Part shown: positions 50,338-59,354 of the stretch, piece by piece
Numbering within the stretch: the first letter of the stretch is position 1
How the letters are laid out: every line of letters begins with the position of its first letter
Assembly (NCBI GenBank): GCA_012839345.1
Contig: DUNN01000036.1
Coordinates: 62,001 to 126,000, forward strand
From: Clostridiales bacterium
GTDB taxonomy: Bacteria; Bacillota; Clostridia; Oscillospirales; Acutalibacteraceae
DNA: 64,000 nt
Direction: 5' to 3'
Program-made: the position numbers and the translations under genes
Notes under the pieces: generated by a model
What the model saw: the letters and a program-made list of their open reading frames with translations, nothing else
The model's database searches: none
Told to the model about the DNA's origin: nothing

Positions 50338-51339
50338 ATGTCACCTGTGCTTATTGTTGCACTACTCCTCGTCTGCGCATCCATTTTTGTGAATGGCTGG
50401 ACAGATGCCCCCAACGCGATTGCAACCGTCGTTTCAACCAGGGTTCTTTCTCCCAGGTTCGCCGTTATTATGGCAACCCTCTTTAACCTGGTAGGTATTA
50501 CCTGTTTTGGTACGGCTGTGGCTAGCACCATTGCCAACCTGGTGGATGTCGGCACCGGGACAAGCCCGCTGGTTGCAATTTGCGCAGCGCAGCTTTCGAT
50601 TGTAGTCTGGTCGCTGGCCGCATGGAAATTTGGGATTCCCACCAGCGAAAGCCACGCACTGATTGCGGGGCTGATGGGTGCCGGAATCGCCTACAATGGG
50701 ATCAGCGCGTTTAAGTGGGCCGAATTCGAAAAGGTTCTGTGGGGAATTTTAATCTCCACCATAGTCGGGTTTGTTGCTTCTTATCTTGTCACAAAGCTGG
50801 TCGGATTTTTGTTCCGGCACATGAAACGGGCCAAAGCCAACCGCCTTTTTTCCATAGGGCAGATTGCTTCCGCTGCGCTTATGGCAACCAGCCATGGCGC
50901 GCAGGATGGCCAGAAATTTATGGGCGTGTTCGTTTTGGTCCTTTACCTCGCTCAAAACCAGCCGGTCCCGGAAACGGTTCCCATTGCATGGTGGATTATG
51001 ATCCTCTGCTCACTGGTGATGGCATTCGGTACTTCCATAGGCGGCTACCGAATTATTAAGACTATGGGCGTAGATATGGTGAAGCTTGAAAAATATCAGG
51101 GCTTTTCCGCGGAAATCGTTGCATCTGCCTGTATGCTGATTACCACGGTGTTTTCGGGAATTCCGCTTTCCACCACCAACACGAAAGGTACTGCCATGAT
51201 GGGTGCGGGCGCGGCCCGACGGTTTTCTGATGTAAACTGGGGTATTGCGCAGGAAATGGTGGTGGCTTGGGTGCTTACATTCCCGGCATGTATCCTTCTG
51301 GGCTTTTTAATGACCAAGGTTTTTATGTTTTTCCTGTAA
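50338..51339 (+). CDS. Pit family inorganic phosphate transporter (with DUF47 partner)
   Basis: The 333-residue membrane protein has about ten helices. The Pit signatures are NGWTDAPNAIATVVSTRV at the N terminus and GIPLSTTNTKGTAMMG in the second half. The Asn-Gly-Trp-Thr-Asp start differs from the NGFHD of the other Pit protein in the window, so the two are separate lineages, perhaps differing in ion or metal coupling. ATGAGG precedes the start codon. A PhoU-like DUF47 gene follows, the common pairing for this lineage. Confidence 0.9.
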   Translation: MSPVLIVALLLVCASIFVNGWTDAPNAIATVVSTRVLSPRFAVIMATLFNLVGITCFGTAVASTIANLVDVGTGTSPLVAICAAQLSIVVWSLAAWKFGIPTSESHALIAGLMGAGIAYNGISAFKWAEFEKVLWGILISTIVGFVASYLVTKLVGFLFRHMKRAKANRLFSIGQIASAALMATSHGAQDGQKFMGVFVLVLYLAQNQPVPETVPIAWWIMILCSLVMAFGTSIGGYRIIKTMGVDMVKLEKYQGFSAEIVASACMLITTVFSGIPLSTTNTKGTAMMGAGAARRFSDVNWGIAQEMVVAWVLTFPACILLGFLMTKVFMFFL

Positions 51340-51459
51340 ATTTCGGTTCTATGGATCGAAAAGCGTTTTTACATTGGAAAAGGAGAGGAAATCCCTGTAA
51401 AAACGTGTTTGAAGATAGATATCAATATATTATGATGAATTGAAGGGTAAGGAAATAGT

Positions 51460-52092
51460 ATGAGTAATTTTTTTTCAAAAGGTCCTGACTATTTTGGATT
51501 GTTCGAAACCGGAATCGGTATTTCGTTTAAAGCTGCAAAGGTGCTTCAGTCTTCTTTTTCCGACGGAGTAATTGACAAGGAAGAAATCAAGAAGCTGAAA
51601 GACATTGAGCATGAAGGCGACAAGCATGTGCATGAATGTACCTCTCTGATTTCCGACGCATTTATGACACCGATTGACCGTTCCGATATGATGAGCATGG
51701 TTCGTTCCATTGAAGCGATTACCGACAGCATCGACGACATAGCCAATCAAATTTACATGATGCATATCACAAAGGCCAACGAAACGACGGTAAAGATGGT
51801 CGATCTGGTAGTGAAAAGCTGCGAAGGCCTTTGTAAACTGATGAGCGATTTCAAGCAGTTCAAGAAAAACGGCAAGAGTATTAAGGAAATGACCGTTATG
51901 GTCAACCATCTGGAAGAGGAAGGGGACGCGGTGTTCAGCGAAGCCATGCGTACCCTGTTTGACCCGGAAAACAAGATGGAAATGATTGACGTTATTCGAC
52001 TGCAGAATCTTTACAATACGCTGGAAAATGCGTTGGATTATTGCGAAGATGTCGCCGATATTGCGGAGCAGATAATTATTTCCAATACATGA
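51460..52092 (+). CDS. DUF47/PhoU-like phosphate transport accessory protein
   Basis: The 210-residue, mostly helical protein is of the DUF47 (Pit accessory) family. PhoU-like acidic metal-binding helices include LKDIEHEGDKHVHE, SIEAITDSIDDIANQIY and MVNHLEEEGDAVFSE. Encoded 120 bp after the Pit gene, it probably regulates phosphate flux through that transporter. GTAAGGAAATAG precedes the ATG. A terminator at 52157 ends the unit. Confidence 0.9.
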   Translation: MSNFFSKGPDYFGLFETGIGISFKAAKVLQSSFSDGVIDKEEIKKLKDIEHEGDKHVHECTSLISDAFMTPIDRSDMMSMVRSIEAITDSIDDIANQIYMMHITKANETTVKMVDLVVKSCEGLCKLMSDFKQFKKNGKSIKEMTVMVNHLEEEGDAVFSEAMRTLFDPENKMEMIDVIRLQNLYNTLENALDYCEDVADIAEQIIISNT

Positions 52093-52156
52093 ATTACCCC
52101 CGGCCCTGTTTCAAAAATCAGTATGCCTGACGGATTGCTTTCAAACAGGACTGGGA

Positions 52157-52185
52157 AAAGCTCACCCGCCCGGGTGAGCTTTTTT
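52157..52185 (+). terminator. terminator of the Pit/DUF47 operon
   Basis: A 13-bp perfect stem (AAAAGCTCACCCG and complement) with a 1-2 nt centre in GC pairs continues into T residues. It lies about 65 bp after the stop. Confidence 0.85.
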
Positions 52186-52189
52186 AGTG

Positions 52190-52218
52190 TTGAACACTTC
52201 CCTATAGTTTGATATAAT
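52190..52218 (+). promoter_or_regulatory. predicted promoter of the thyX operon
   Basis: TTGAAC (52190-52195) and a perfect TATAAT (52213-52218) are separated by 17 nt, right after the preceding terminator and about 110 bp before thyX. It probably drives the long run thyX-tmk and onward. Confidence 0.7.
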
Positions 52219-52326
52219 AAACGCGATATCGACCTTTTCATTACGGCGTTTCCCATGCCGGAACCGTCGCAATGTTACTGTTCATATATAGTTTATTGCA
52301 GAATTGCAGTTTGGAGAGATTGCTTC

Positions 52327-53103
52327 ATGGCGAAAGTTACGCTGATTGCCTATACACCGGAGCCGGAAAAAGTGGTTGCGCAGGCGGCCCGCCTGTGCTA
52401 TTCCCCGGCGTCCATCGATACGATTGCACAGGGCCTTACCCCGGAAAAAACCGCTGCTTTTGTGGACATGCTGGCGGAAATTGGGCACGAAAGCCCGATT
52501 GAACACGCTTCGTTCACCTTTGGTATCGAAGGGGTGTCGCGTTCCCTGTTGGCCCAAATTACCCGGCACCGGATTGCTTCTTACAGCGTGCAGAGCCAGC
52601 GCTATGTGACGGAAACACACTTTGAATATGTGGTACCGCCGGAAATAGATGCTATCCCCGAGGCGCGGGCCGAATTTTTGGCCGCGATGGAGGAAGACCA
52701 GCGTCATTATGAAAAGCTGACCGAACTGCTGAAGGAGAAGCACAAAAAAGAACTGATGCAGGCGGACAAGAGTCTGGACGAAAAAGCTGCGGACCGGGCT
52801 GCACAGAAGATGGCGATTGAAGACGCCCGGTTTGTGCTGCCCAATGCGTGCACGACCAAACTGATTTGCACGTTCAACGCGCGTTCACTTTATAATTTCT
52901 TTGCCCACCGTTGCTGCAACCGTGCCCAATGGGAAATCCGTGCGGTTGCGATTGAAATGCTTCGTCTGGTTCGCGAAGTAGCCCCCAACCTGTTCGGCCA
53001 TTCCGGCCCGCCCTGCCTGCGCGGTGCGTGCCCGGAGGGGAAAATGTCCTGCGGCAGAATGGCGGAGGTTCGAAATTTTTTTAACGGAATAGGGGAAGAA
53101 TAA
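52327..53103 (+). CDS. thyX: flavin-dependent thymidylate synthase
   Basis: The 258-residue ThyX makes dTMP from dUMP using methylene-THF, FAD and NADPH. The ThyX motif RHRIASYSVQSQRY (RHRxxS...SxR) is present, as are HASFTFGIEGVSR and the C-terminal VAPNLFGHSGPPCLRG. ATG 52327 follows GGAGAG; the frame extends to 52255 but without a ribosome site. The next gene is tmk, giving consecutive steps dUMP to dTMP to dTDP, one base after the stop. Confidence 0.95.
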   Translation: MAKVTLIAYTPEPEKVVAQAARLCYSPASIDTIAQGLTPEKTAAFVDMLAEIGHESPIEHASFTFGIEGVSRSLLAQITRHRIASYSVQSQRYVTETHFEYVVPPEIDAIPEARAEFLAAMEEDQRHYEKLTELLKEKHKKELMQADKSLDEKAADRAAQKMAIEDARFVLPNACTTKLICTFNARSLYNFFAHRCCNRAQWEIRAVAIEMLRLVREVAPNLFGHSGPPCLRGACPEGKMSCGRMAEVRNFFNGIGEE

Positions 53104-53104
53104 C

Positions 53105-53800
53105 ATGACGGGAAAATTAATCGCCTTGGAAGGCCTTGACGGCAGCGGAAAGGGGACGCAAACCTCTCTGCTCTGCGAGGCGCTTGCGGGGCGGGGTATC
53201 CGTCTGCGCCACATTTCTTTTCCGGATTACGCGGAACCATCTTCCGCGCTCGTGAAAATGTATTTGAACGGGGAATTCGGAAAGGATCCGAACACAGTCA
53301 ACGCGTACGCGGCGTCTTCTTTTTTCGCCGTAGACCGGTACGCGAGTTATATGAGGTATTGGCGGGAAGAATACGAAAACGGTTCGCTGATTGTAGCCGA
53401 CCGCTATACGACTTCCAATCTTGTGTTTCAGCTTTCCAAGGTTCCCAAAGCGGAGCGGGAAAGCTTTATCGACTGGCTTCAGGATTACGAGTATGGTAAG
53501 CTTGGCCTTCCAAGGCCCGACCTTACTCTTTATCTTGACATGCCGCAGGAGGTCTCGCAAAAACTTTTGACCCAGCGCTATCAGGGCGACGAAAAGAAAA
53601 AGGATATTCACGAAAAGAATGCGGCATATCTGAGCGAATGCCGTGAAAGTGCCCTGTACGCCGGCAAGCGGCTTCACTGGAAAGTGATCCGCTGCGCCAA
53701 TGGCACCGGGGAAAATGCGGAACCGCGCACGGTGGAGGAAATCCACCGTGAAATTATTAAAGTAATATCGGAGGAACTACCTTTTTATGTTTCAATTTGA
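53105..53800 (+). CDS. tmk: thymidylate kinase
   Basis: The 231-residue P-loop kinase has Walker A LEGLDGSGKGTQ and the DR(Y) motif VADRYTTSN. It phosphorylates dTMP to dTDP. It starts one base after thyX, with GGGGAAG inside the thyX end as ribosome site, so both are made together. The C terminus overlaps the next ORF by 14 bp. The Gly-Lys-Gly form of the P loop and a long insertion near TQRYQGDEKKKDIH (lid) are seen in this clostridial branch. Confidence 0.92.
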   Translation: MTGKLIALEGLDGSGKGTQTSLLCEALAGRGIRLRHISFPDYAEPSSALVKMYLNGEFGKDPNTVNAYAASSFFAVDRYASYMRYWREEYENGSLIVADRYTTSNLVFQLSKVPKAERESFIDWLQDYEYGKLGLPRPDLTLYLDMPQEVSQKLLTQRYQGDEKKKDIHEKNAAYLSECRESALYAGKRLHWKVIRCANGTGENAEPRTVEEIHREIIKVISEELPFYVSI

Positions 53801-54695
53801 ATTTCCCACGCTTGAGGATCGGAAATGGATGAAGCCTTTTTTGGTGAACAGCGGAAATATGGGAAGTGAAGCTGCATTCGGCACGCTGTATATTTGGAAG
53901 GACAGCTACTTTTCCAAGGTTTGCCGTTATAAAGACCACATGCTGCTGGCTTCCGGCGGACCGTATCATTCCTATAATTTTCCGATTGGCGGAACCAATC
54001 CGTATGAAGCAGTGGAAGACCTGATTCAGGACGCGAAAGAACGCGGCTTCCCGTTTAAAATGTGGGGAGTTACGAAAGAGGGCGTGCAGGAGCTGGAAAA
54101 TTATTATCCCGGCCGGTTTGTTTTCCAGCTTGACCGCAATGGCTCGGACTATATTTATCGCACGGAAGATTTAATTAACCTTTCGGGACGAAAGTACCAT
54201 GGAAAGCGCAATCATCTGGCGCAGTTCAACCGCGCCTATGACTGGAGCTACGAGGACATTACGCAGGATAATCTGGAGGATTGCCGCACTGTGGCGCGGC
54301 AATGGTGTGAAGCAAACGGCGGATGCGAACAGTGGGATTCCCAGATGGAAGGCTGTGCGCTGAGAAAAGCGCTGGACCATTTTGACGAACTGGAGCTGGC
54401 TGGCGGGTTAATCCGCATTGAAGGCAAGCCGGTGGCATTCACCATTGGGGAGGAAATCAACCCGAAAACTTACCTGCTTCACTTTGAAAAGGCATTGGAT
54501 GGCTACAACGGTCTTTACGTTGCCATTAACCATGAATTCGCAGCCCGGCATCTTGCCGGCTATGAATATGTGAACCGGGAAGAGGACATGGGAATCGAGG
54601 GGCTTCGCAAGGCGAAGCTGTCGTATCACCCGGCCATTCTTCTAGAAAAATACGCGGTAACTTTGAAAGAAGAAACAAAGGAAGTAACGGAATGA
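53787..54695 (+). CDS. DUF2156 family protein (lysyl-phosphatidylglycerol synthase C-domain-like)
   Basis: The 302-residue soluble protein of the DUF2156 family has a tandem GNAT fold. Motifs include the pyrophosphate-like loop YHGKRNHLAQFNR and YEYVNREEDMGIEGLRKAKLSYHP near the end, both characteristic. Relatives include the catalytic domain of MprF, which uses aminoacyl-tRNA, but the soluble proteins have no settled function. GGAGGAAC precedes the ATG inside tmk. It overlaps the next gene by 4 bp (ATGA). Confidence 0.85.
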   Translation: MFQFEFPTLEDRKWMKPFLVNSGNMGSEAAFGTLYIWKDSYFSKVCRYKDHMLLASGGPYHSYNFPIGGTNPYEAVEDLIQDAKERGFPFKMWGVTKEGVQELENYYPGRFVFQLDRNGSDYIYRTEDLINLSGRKYHGKRNHLAQFNRAYDWSYEDITQDNLEDCRTVARQWCEANGGCEQWDSQMEGCALRKALDHFDELELAGGLIRIEGKPVAFTIGEEINPKTYLLHFEKALDGYNGLYVAINHEFAARHLAGYEYVNREEDMGIEGLRKAKLSYHPAILLEKYAVTLKEETKEVTE

Positions 54696-55576
54696 TTCGT
54701 TTTGCCGACTGGGGAATGCGCAGGGAGCTGGCCCAAATTTGGCAAATTTGTTTTGAGGAACCGAAGCGCCCCGCGGGCTATTTTCTGAACAACTATTTTC
54801 GCCCGGAAAACAGTCTGGTATATCAAATCGGAGGAAAGACTGCTGCCGCGGTTTACCTGCTGCCGGCCTCGGTTGTTTCCAGACACGGCACTGCGCAGGC
54901 ACACTATATTTACGCCGCGGCAACTTTGCCGCAGTACCGCTCCCGTGGCTTTATGGCTGCGCTGCTTGCCGCCGCTGCATTGGTGGGCGCACAGCGGGGG
55001 GACCAGTATTCCGTGGTGCTGCCCGCGACAAAAGAGCTTTATCCGTTTTATCAGAAATCGGAATATCAGCCGTTCTTTCAGGCGCGCATGCTTACGGTCC
55101 CGATGGAAAAGCTGTGCACCATGGCAGAAACCGGCGTCATTGGAAAAGCGGCGCTGACCGTGCCGCTTTTAAACGATCTTCGCAGGGAAAAGCTGGAGCA
55201 CCGCGTCGGGTCCGTCCTTTGGAGTGACGAAGCGTTTGCGTTCGCGGTCGGAATGGGCGGCGTGTACGGCGACCGCCTTGTGACTTCTCTGACCGGCGGC
55301 CGCCCTGCCTACGCGCTCTGCCGCCGGCTGAATGAGGACACGGTCGCAGTGTTGGAGCTGATGGCAGAGGAAGCGACGTTTCCAGACCTTGCCGCCAACC
55401 TAATTCAGCAGATGCCGGCGGCACAGTACCAGTTCCGTCTTTCGACTGACAGCGCTTTTCCCGCAGGGGAAAGCGAAACGGTGCCGTTCGGCATGATAAA
55501 ACCCATTGGCGGCGCCGCACTGGATGCGGTAACACCCGAAACCGGAGCGCCGTATCTTGGACTTTCTCTTGACTAG
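54692..55576 (+). CDS. GNAT family N-acetyltransferase
   Basis: The 294-residue protein has an N-terminal GNAT domain (about 1-135; acetyl-CoA loop AAATLPQYRSRGFMAALL) and a second half of Eis-like or unclassified nature. The start ATG overlaps the stop of the DUF2156 gene (ATGA), so the two are probably co-translated. The substrate is unknown. The pair DUF2156-GNAT recurs in clostridia, suggesting linked function; this is from memory of gene order and unproven. Confidence 0.82.
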   Translation: MIRFADWGMRRELAQIWQICFEEPKRPAGYFLNNYFRPENSLVYQIGGKTAAAVYLLPASVVSRHGTAQAHYIYAAATLPQYRSRGFMAALLAAAALVGAQRGDQYSVVLPATKELYPFYQKSEYQPFFQARMLTVPMEKLCTMAETGVIGKAALTVPLLNDLRREKLEHRVGSVLWSDEAFAFAVGMGGVYGDRLVTSLTGGRPAYALCRRLNEDTVAVLELMAEEATFPDLAANLIQQMPAAQYQFRLSTDSAFPAGESETVPFGMIKPIGGAALDAVTPETGAPYLGLSLD

Positions 55577-55592
55577 TGAAGGAGGATGCAGT

Positions 55593-56129
55593 ATGATTTA
55601 TCTATTTCTGGCAGACGGTTTTGAGGAAATCGAGGCCCTGGCAACGGTGGATGTTCTCCGCCGTGCAGGCGCGGAGCTCAGAACGGTTGGGGTTGGCAAG
55701 AAACAGATTGTCGGTTCCCACGGGATTCCTGTGACAGCCGATCTGGAAGAGCGGGAAGTGGAACTTTCCCAAATCGACATGGTGATTCTGCCGGGCGGCC
55801 CGGGCACCAAAGACCTGGAGCGCTGTGAAACCATGCGCACCGCAGTGCGTACCTGCGCACAGCAGGGAAAGCCGATTGCGGCTATTTGCGCGGCGCCGTC
55901 CATTCTGGGGCATATGGGGCTTTTAAAGGGCCATGAGGCAACCTGCTTCCCCGGTTACGAGGAAGAACTGGGTGCCCAGCGGGTTACAGGCGAAGCGGTC
56001 TGCGTGAGCGGAACGATCATTACAGGAAAGGGCGCGGGAGTCGCTGTGGATTTCGCGCTGAAACTGGTGGAGGTACTTTACGGGTCGGAGAAATCCGAGG
56101 CAATCCGGAAAAATATGCAATGTATGTAA
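55593..56129 (+). CDS. DJ-1/PfpI family protein
   Basis: The 178-residue class I glutamine-amidotransferase-like protein of the DJ-1/ThiJ/YajL group has conserved Glu in LADGFEEIEALA and the reactive Cys in AAICAAPSILG. Such proteins act as deglycase, chaperone or redox proteins; the exact activity is debated. ATG 55593 follows GAAGGAGG; the longer frame from 55557 lies before that site and is rejected. It overlaps the next gene by 10 bp. Confidence 0.9.
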   Translation: MIYLFLADGFEEIEALATVDVLRRAGAELRTVGVGKKQIVGSHGIPVTADLEEREVELSQIDMVILPGGPGTKDLERCETMRTAVRTCAQQGKPIAAICAAPSILGHMGLLKGHEATCFPGYEEELGAQRVTGEAVCVSGTIITGKGAGVAVDFALKLVEVLYGSEKSEAIRKNMQCM

Positions 56130-56716
56130 GAAATATTAAACAGGTGAAACAAAATCTTCGGGCGCGTTACCGGCAGTTTCGGGAACGGCTGGAGCCGGAG
56201 CATAAGGTATCTTTGGACTCCGCAATCCAAAGCCGACTGCTTGCGCTGAACGAATACGCCGGAGCGGATACTTTATTTACTTACGTCAGCAAACCCATTG
56301 AAGTGGATACGTACGCCCTGATTCAAGCGGCGCTGGCCAACCACAAAAAGGTTGCCGTGCCGCGCTGCCTTCCGGAAACGTTCGATATGGAATTTTACTA
56401 CATTACTTCCCTGGACGATCTGGAAAAAGGCTGCTTTGGCGTGATGGAACCCGTGCCGGAGAAATGCCGGTTGGTTCCGCGCGGGAAAAAGGGGCTTTGC
56501 ATTGTTCCCGGGTTAAGCTTCGACGCGCAGGGGTTCCGTTTGGGTTACGGAAAAGGCTATTATGACCGTTTTCTGGCGGATTTTAAAGGCACAACGGTTG
56601 GAATCTGCTATTCCGGCTGTGTGCAGTGGAATTTGCCGCACGGCTATTACGATCAATCGGTTGATATTCTGATTACGGAAAAGTATGTCAGACGAATGGC
56701 GAATCAGCACCGCTGA
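56120..56716 (+). CDS. 5-formyltetrahydrofolate cyclo-ligase
   Basis: The 198-residue enzyme converts 5-formyl-THF to 5,10-methenyl-THF with ATP. The family signature VPGLSFDAQGFRLGYGKGYYDRFL region is present (Mg/ATP loop GYGKGYYDRF), as is the basic N terminus KQNLRARYRQFRE. It helps restore folate, fitting its place a few genes after thyX, which uses methylene-THF. It begins inside the DJ-1 gene. Confidence 0.92.
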   Translation: MYVRNIKQVKQNLRARYRQFRERLEPEHKVSLDSAIQSRLLALNEYAGADTLFTYVSKPIEVDTYALIQAALANHKKVAVPRCLPETFDMEFYYITSLDDLEKGCFGVMEPVPEKCRLVPRGKKGLCIVPGLSFDAQGFRLGYGKGYYDRFLADFKGTTVGICYSGCVQWNLPHGYYDQSVDILITEKYVRRMANQHR

Positions 56717-56746
56717 TATCCGCCGGATACGACGGGAGGGAAACCG

Positions 56747-58021
56747 ATGCAAGATGACGATCAGCTGCACGAGCTTAGAAGGCGCAGAAAAGTAGAAAAT
56801 TTCAGGCTGAATATCGAGGATGACACGATCGGACAGCCGCAGGAAGAAGATAATACGCTTCAAAGTTTCAGTGACCCGCGCGCTCGGCAGCGCGCCAAAC
56901 AGCAGGAACTGCAGGCGAGCGACCGGGCGGAGAGAGCCCATCAATGGCGCAATAAGGAAAAAGGACGAAAAAACCGCTTTTTTTTCCGCATGATTTGGCT
57001 GGTTATGGTGCTGCTGACTTCTACCCTGCTTGCCCGGTTCGCCATCAATGGCATTAATGATATGCTGGCGGTGGGAAGGGAAAAAGTTACGCTGACGGTG
57101 GAAATCCCGAAAAATGCAAACGGCAAACAGGTTGCTGATATTTTGGAGCGCGCCGGTGTGATTCGCAACCCGGACTTTTTCCAGCTTTATTCCAAACTGA
57201 CAAAGGCAGAGGGCCATTATAACAACGGCAGCTTTCAGCTTGACACCAGTATGGATTATCAGGCGCTCATCTATACGCTTCAATCCAACCTGAACCGTGT
57301 CGACACCGTGAAACTGACATTTAAGGAAGGCGCCAACGCGCTTGAAATTGCCGATCAACTGGAAAAGGGCGGTGTTTGCACCGCCAAGGACTTTCTTGCC
57401 GCTCTGAACACGACGGATTTTGACAGCAAATTCGAGATTATCCAGCAGATTACGAATCCGAAAGACCGCTATTACAAGCTGGAAGGCTACCTGTTCCCAG
57501 ATACTTACGAATTCTATAAGGATGAGAAGCCCGAGGCGGTTATCCGGAAAATGCTGAACAACTGCAACAAGAAGCTGACGCAGGAAATTCGAAATTCCGC
57601 GTCCGCTCAAAAGCTTACGGTGGATCAGTTACTTACGCTTGCCTCCATGATTCAGGCGGAGGCTGCGGATAAAGAGGATATGTACAACATTTCCTCGGTA
57701 TTCCATAACCGGTTGGCCAGCGGCGGAAAGGGTGACCTGACCCGCCTGCGTTCTGACCCTACCACTTATTATCCGTACCGCTCGAAGGCGGCGGTGCCGT
57801 CCAATATCCGCGACACATACAAGAGCCGTTACGACACTTATACTATTCAAGGGCTTCCGCCCGGGCCAATCTGCAATCCGGGTACAGAAGCCATCGGCGC
57901 CGCATTGAACCCGGCAAAAACCAGCTACTACTACTTCTGCCACGATGCAAAGGGCAAGGCATATTACGCAAAGACCAACGCCCAGCACGAAGCAAATTTG
58001 AAAAAGGCCGGATTGAAATAA
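56747..58021 (+). CDS. mltG: endolytic murein transglycosylase MltG
   Basis: The 424-residue single-pass membrane protein has a charged cytoplasmic tail (1-78), an anchor at about 79-99, a LysM-like region, then the YceG catalytic domain. That domain carries LASMIQAEAADKEDM (catalytic Glu) and LPPGPICNPGTEAIGAALNP, plus FCHDAKGKAYYA. It cleaves nascent glycan strands to set chain length. GGGAGG precedes the ATG. It is followed by the U32 gene and a penicillin-binding protein, a common Firmicutes order. Confidence 0.93.
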   Translation: MQDDDQLHELRRRRKVENFRLNIEDDTIGQPQEEDNTLQSFSDPRARQRAKQQELQASDRAERAHQWRNKEKGRKNRFFFRMIWLVMVLLTSTLLARFAINGINDMLAVGREKVTLTVEIPKNANGKQVADILERAGVIRNPDFFQLYSKLTKAEGHYNNGSFQLDTSMDYQALIYTLQSNLNRVDTVKLTFKEGANALEIADQLEKGGVCTAKDFLAALNTTDFDSKFEIIQQITNPKDRYYKLEGYLFPDTYEFYKDEKPEAVIRKMLNNCNKKLTQEIRNSASAQKLTVDQLLTLASMIQAEAADKEDMYNISSVFHNRLASGGKGDLTRLRSDPTTYYPYRSKAAVPSNIRDTYKSRYDTYTIQGLPPGPICNPGTEAIGAALNPAKTSYYYFCHDAKGKAYYAKTNAQHEANLKKAGLK

Positions 58022-58050
58022 CCGGAGAGCAAAGGACAGGATACACAGCA

Positions 58051-59298
58051 ATGACGGAAAATCAATTGGAACTCCTTGCGCCTGCGGGCGATATGGAACG
58101 GCTGCAGGCCGCAGTCGATTTCGGCGCGGACGCGGTCTATCTTGCCGGGCGTGAGTTCGGCATGCGTACGGCGCCCGCCAATTTTACCCCGGAAGAATTG
58201 AAACAGGCGGTTGCTCTCGCGCATCAAAAGGGGATTAAGGTCTATTTGACCTGCAACACGATTCCCCGCAATGAGGAATTGGAACGGCTGCCGGAATTTT
58301 TGCGTGAAGCGCAGGATACGGGTGTGGACGCATTTATTGTTGCCGATTTCGGCGTGCTGCGTTTGGCAAAAAAGTACGCCCCCAACGTTCCGGTCCATAT
58401 TTCCACACAGGCGGGAATTGCCAACTATGAAACGGCAAACGCATTTTATGAGCTGGGCGCTTCCCGTGTGGTGCTTGCGCGGGAAATGAATCTGGAGGAA
58501 ATTGCGCAGCTGCGGGCGAAAACGCCGAAAGAACTGGAAATTGAGGCATTTGTCCATGGTGCAATGTGCGTCTCCTTTTCCGGTCGGTGCCTGCTATCGG
58601 CCTATATGACCGGCCGGGACGCAAACCGCGGTGACTGCGCGCAGCCCTGCCGCTGGCAGTATGCGCTGATGGAGCAGAAGCGCCCCGGGCAGTATTTCCC
58701 GATTGAAGAGGATGCCCGCGGTACATATATCCTGAATTCCAAGGATATGTGCATGATTGAGCATATTCCGGAACTGGCCAAGGCCGGGGTAACCAGCTTG
58801 AAAATCGAGGGGCGTGCCAAATCCGCGTATTATGTTTCGGTGACGACCAACGCTTACCGATGCGCAATTGACGAGTTCCGTCGGAATCCGGAAAAACCGG
58901 TTTCTCCATGGATTGTGGAGGAATTAAACAAAATCAGCCACCGTGCGTACAGCACTGGCTTTTACCTGGGTGGAGAACCGGGGCAGGAAACGGCCACCGG
59001 TGGCTATGTACGCGACTATGAGGTCATCGCCATTTGTGAGGGGTACGAAGACGGCGTGGCCAGACTTTCCCAGCGCAACCGTTTTTTCCGCGGCGACGTG
59101 GCGGATGTGCTGGAGGCCGGAAAGCCGCCTTACCTGCTGCCGTTGGAAGAATTGACCGACGCGGATGGCTGCCCGATTGAGTCCGCACCGCACGCGACTA
59201 TGACGGTATTCGCAAAAACCTCCTGTCCCATCGCCAAAGGTGCGATTCTCCGAAAAAAACGCAGCAGTTCCGACGAAACAAACCAACACGGAACCTGA
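58051..59298 (+). CDS. U32 family protein (TrhP/YrrO-like tRNA hydroxylation)
   Basis: The 415-residue U32 family protein shows the hallmark FVHGAMCVSFSGRCLLSAYM with conserved Cys, followed by GDCAQPCRWQY (the Cys cluster that likely binds an Fe-S centre) and YILNSKDMCMIEHIPEL. Although named peptidases, YrrN/YrrO (TrhP) relatives take part in 5-hydroxyuridine formation in tRNA, using prephenate; the order mltG-U32 is like B. subtilis yrrL-yrrN-yrrO. GGAGAGCAAAGGA precedes the ATG. Confidence 0.88.
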   Translation: MTENQLELLAPAGDMERLQAAVDFGADAVYLAGREFGMRTAPANFTPEELKQAVALAHQKGIKVYLTCNTIPRNEELERLPEFLREAQDTGVDAFIVADFGVLRLAKKYAPNVPVHISTQAGIANYETANAFYELGASRVVLAREMNLEEIAQLRAKTPKELEIEAFVHGAMCVSFSGRCLLSAYMTGRDANRGDCAQPCRWQYALMEQKRPGQYFPIEEDARGTYILNSKDMCMIEHIPELAKAGVTSLKIEGRAKSAYYVSVTTNAYRCAIDEFRRNPEKPVSPWIVEELNKISHRAYSTGFYLGGEPGQETATGGYVRDYEVIAICEGYEDGVARLSQRNRFFRGDVADVLEAGKPPYLLPLEELTDADGCPIESAPHATMTVFAKTSCPIAKGAILRKKRSSSDETNQHGT

Positions 59299-59312
59299 TA
59301 CCGATGATTAAA

Positions 59313-59353
59313 ACCCTCCTGTTTGGCAAGAATAGCCATACAGGGGGGATTTT
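59313..59353 (+). promoter_or_regulatory. hairpin masking the PBP ribosome site
   Basis: A stem of CCCTCCTGT (about 59314-59322) and inner TTGGC with their complements reaches through ACAGGGGGG to five T. The 3' arm is the ribosome site itself. It looks like both an intrinsic terminator and a lock on translation of the downstream PBP. Confidence 0.55.
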
Positions 59354-59354
59354 T

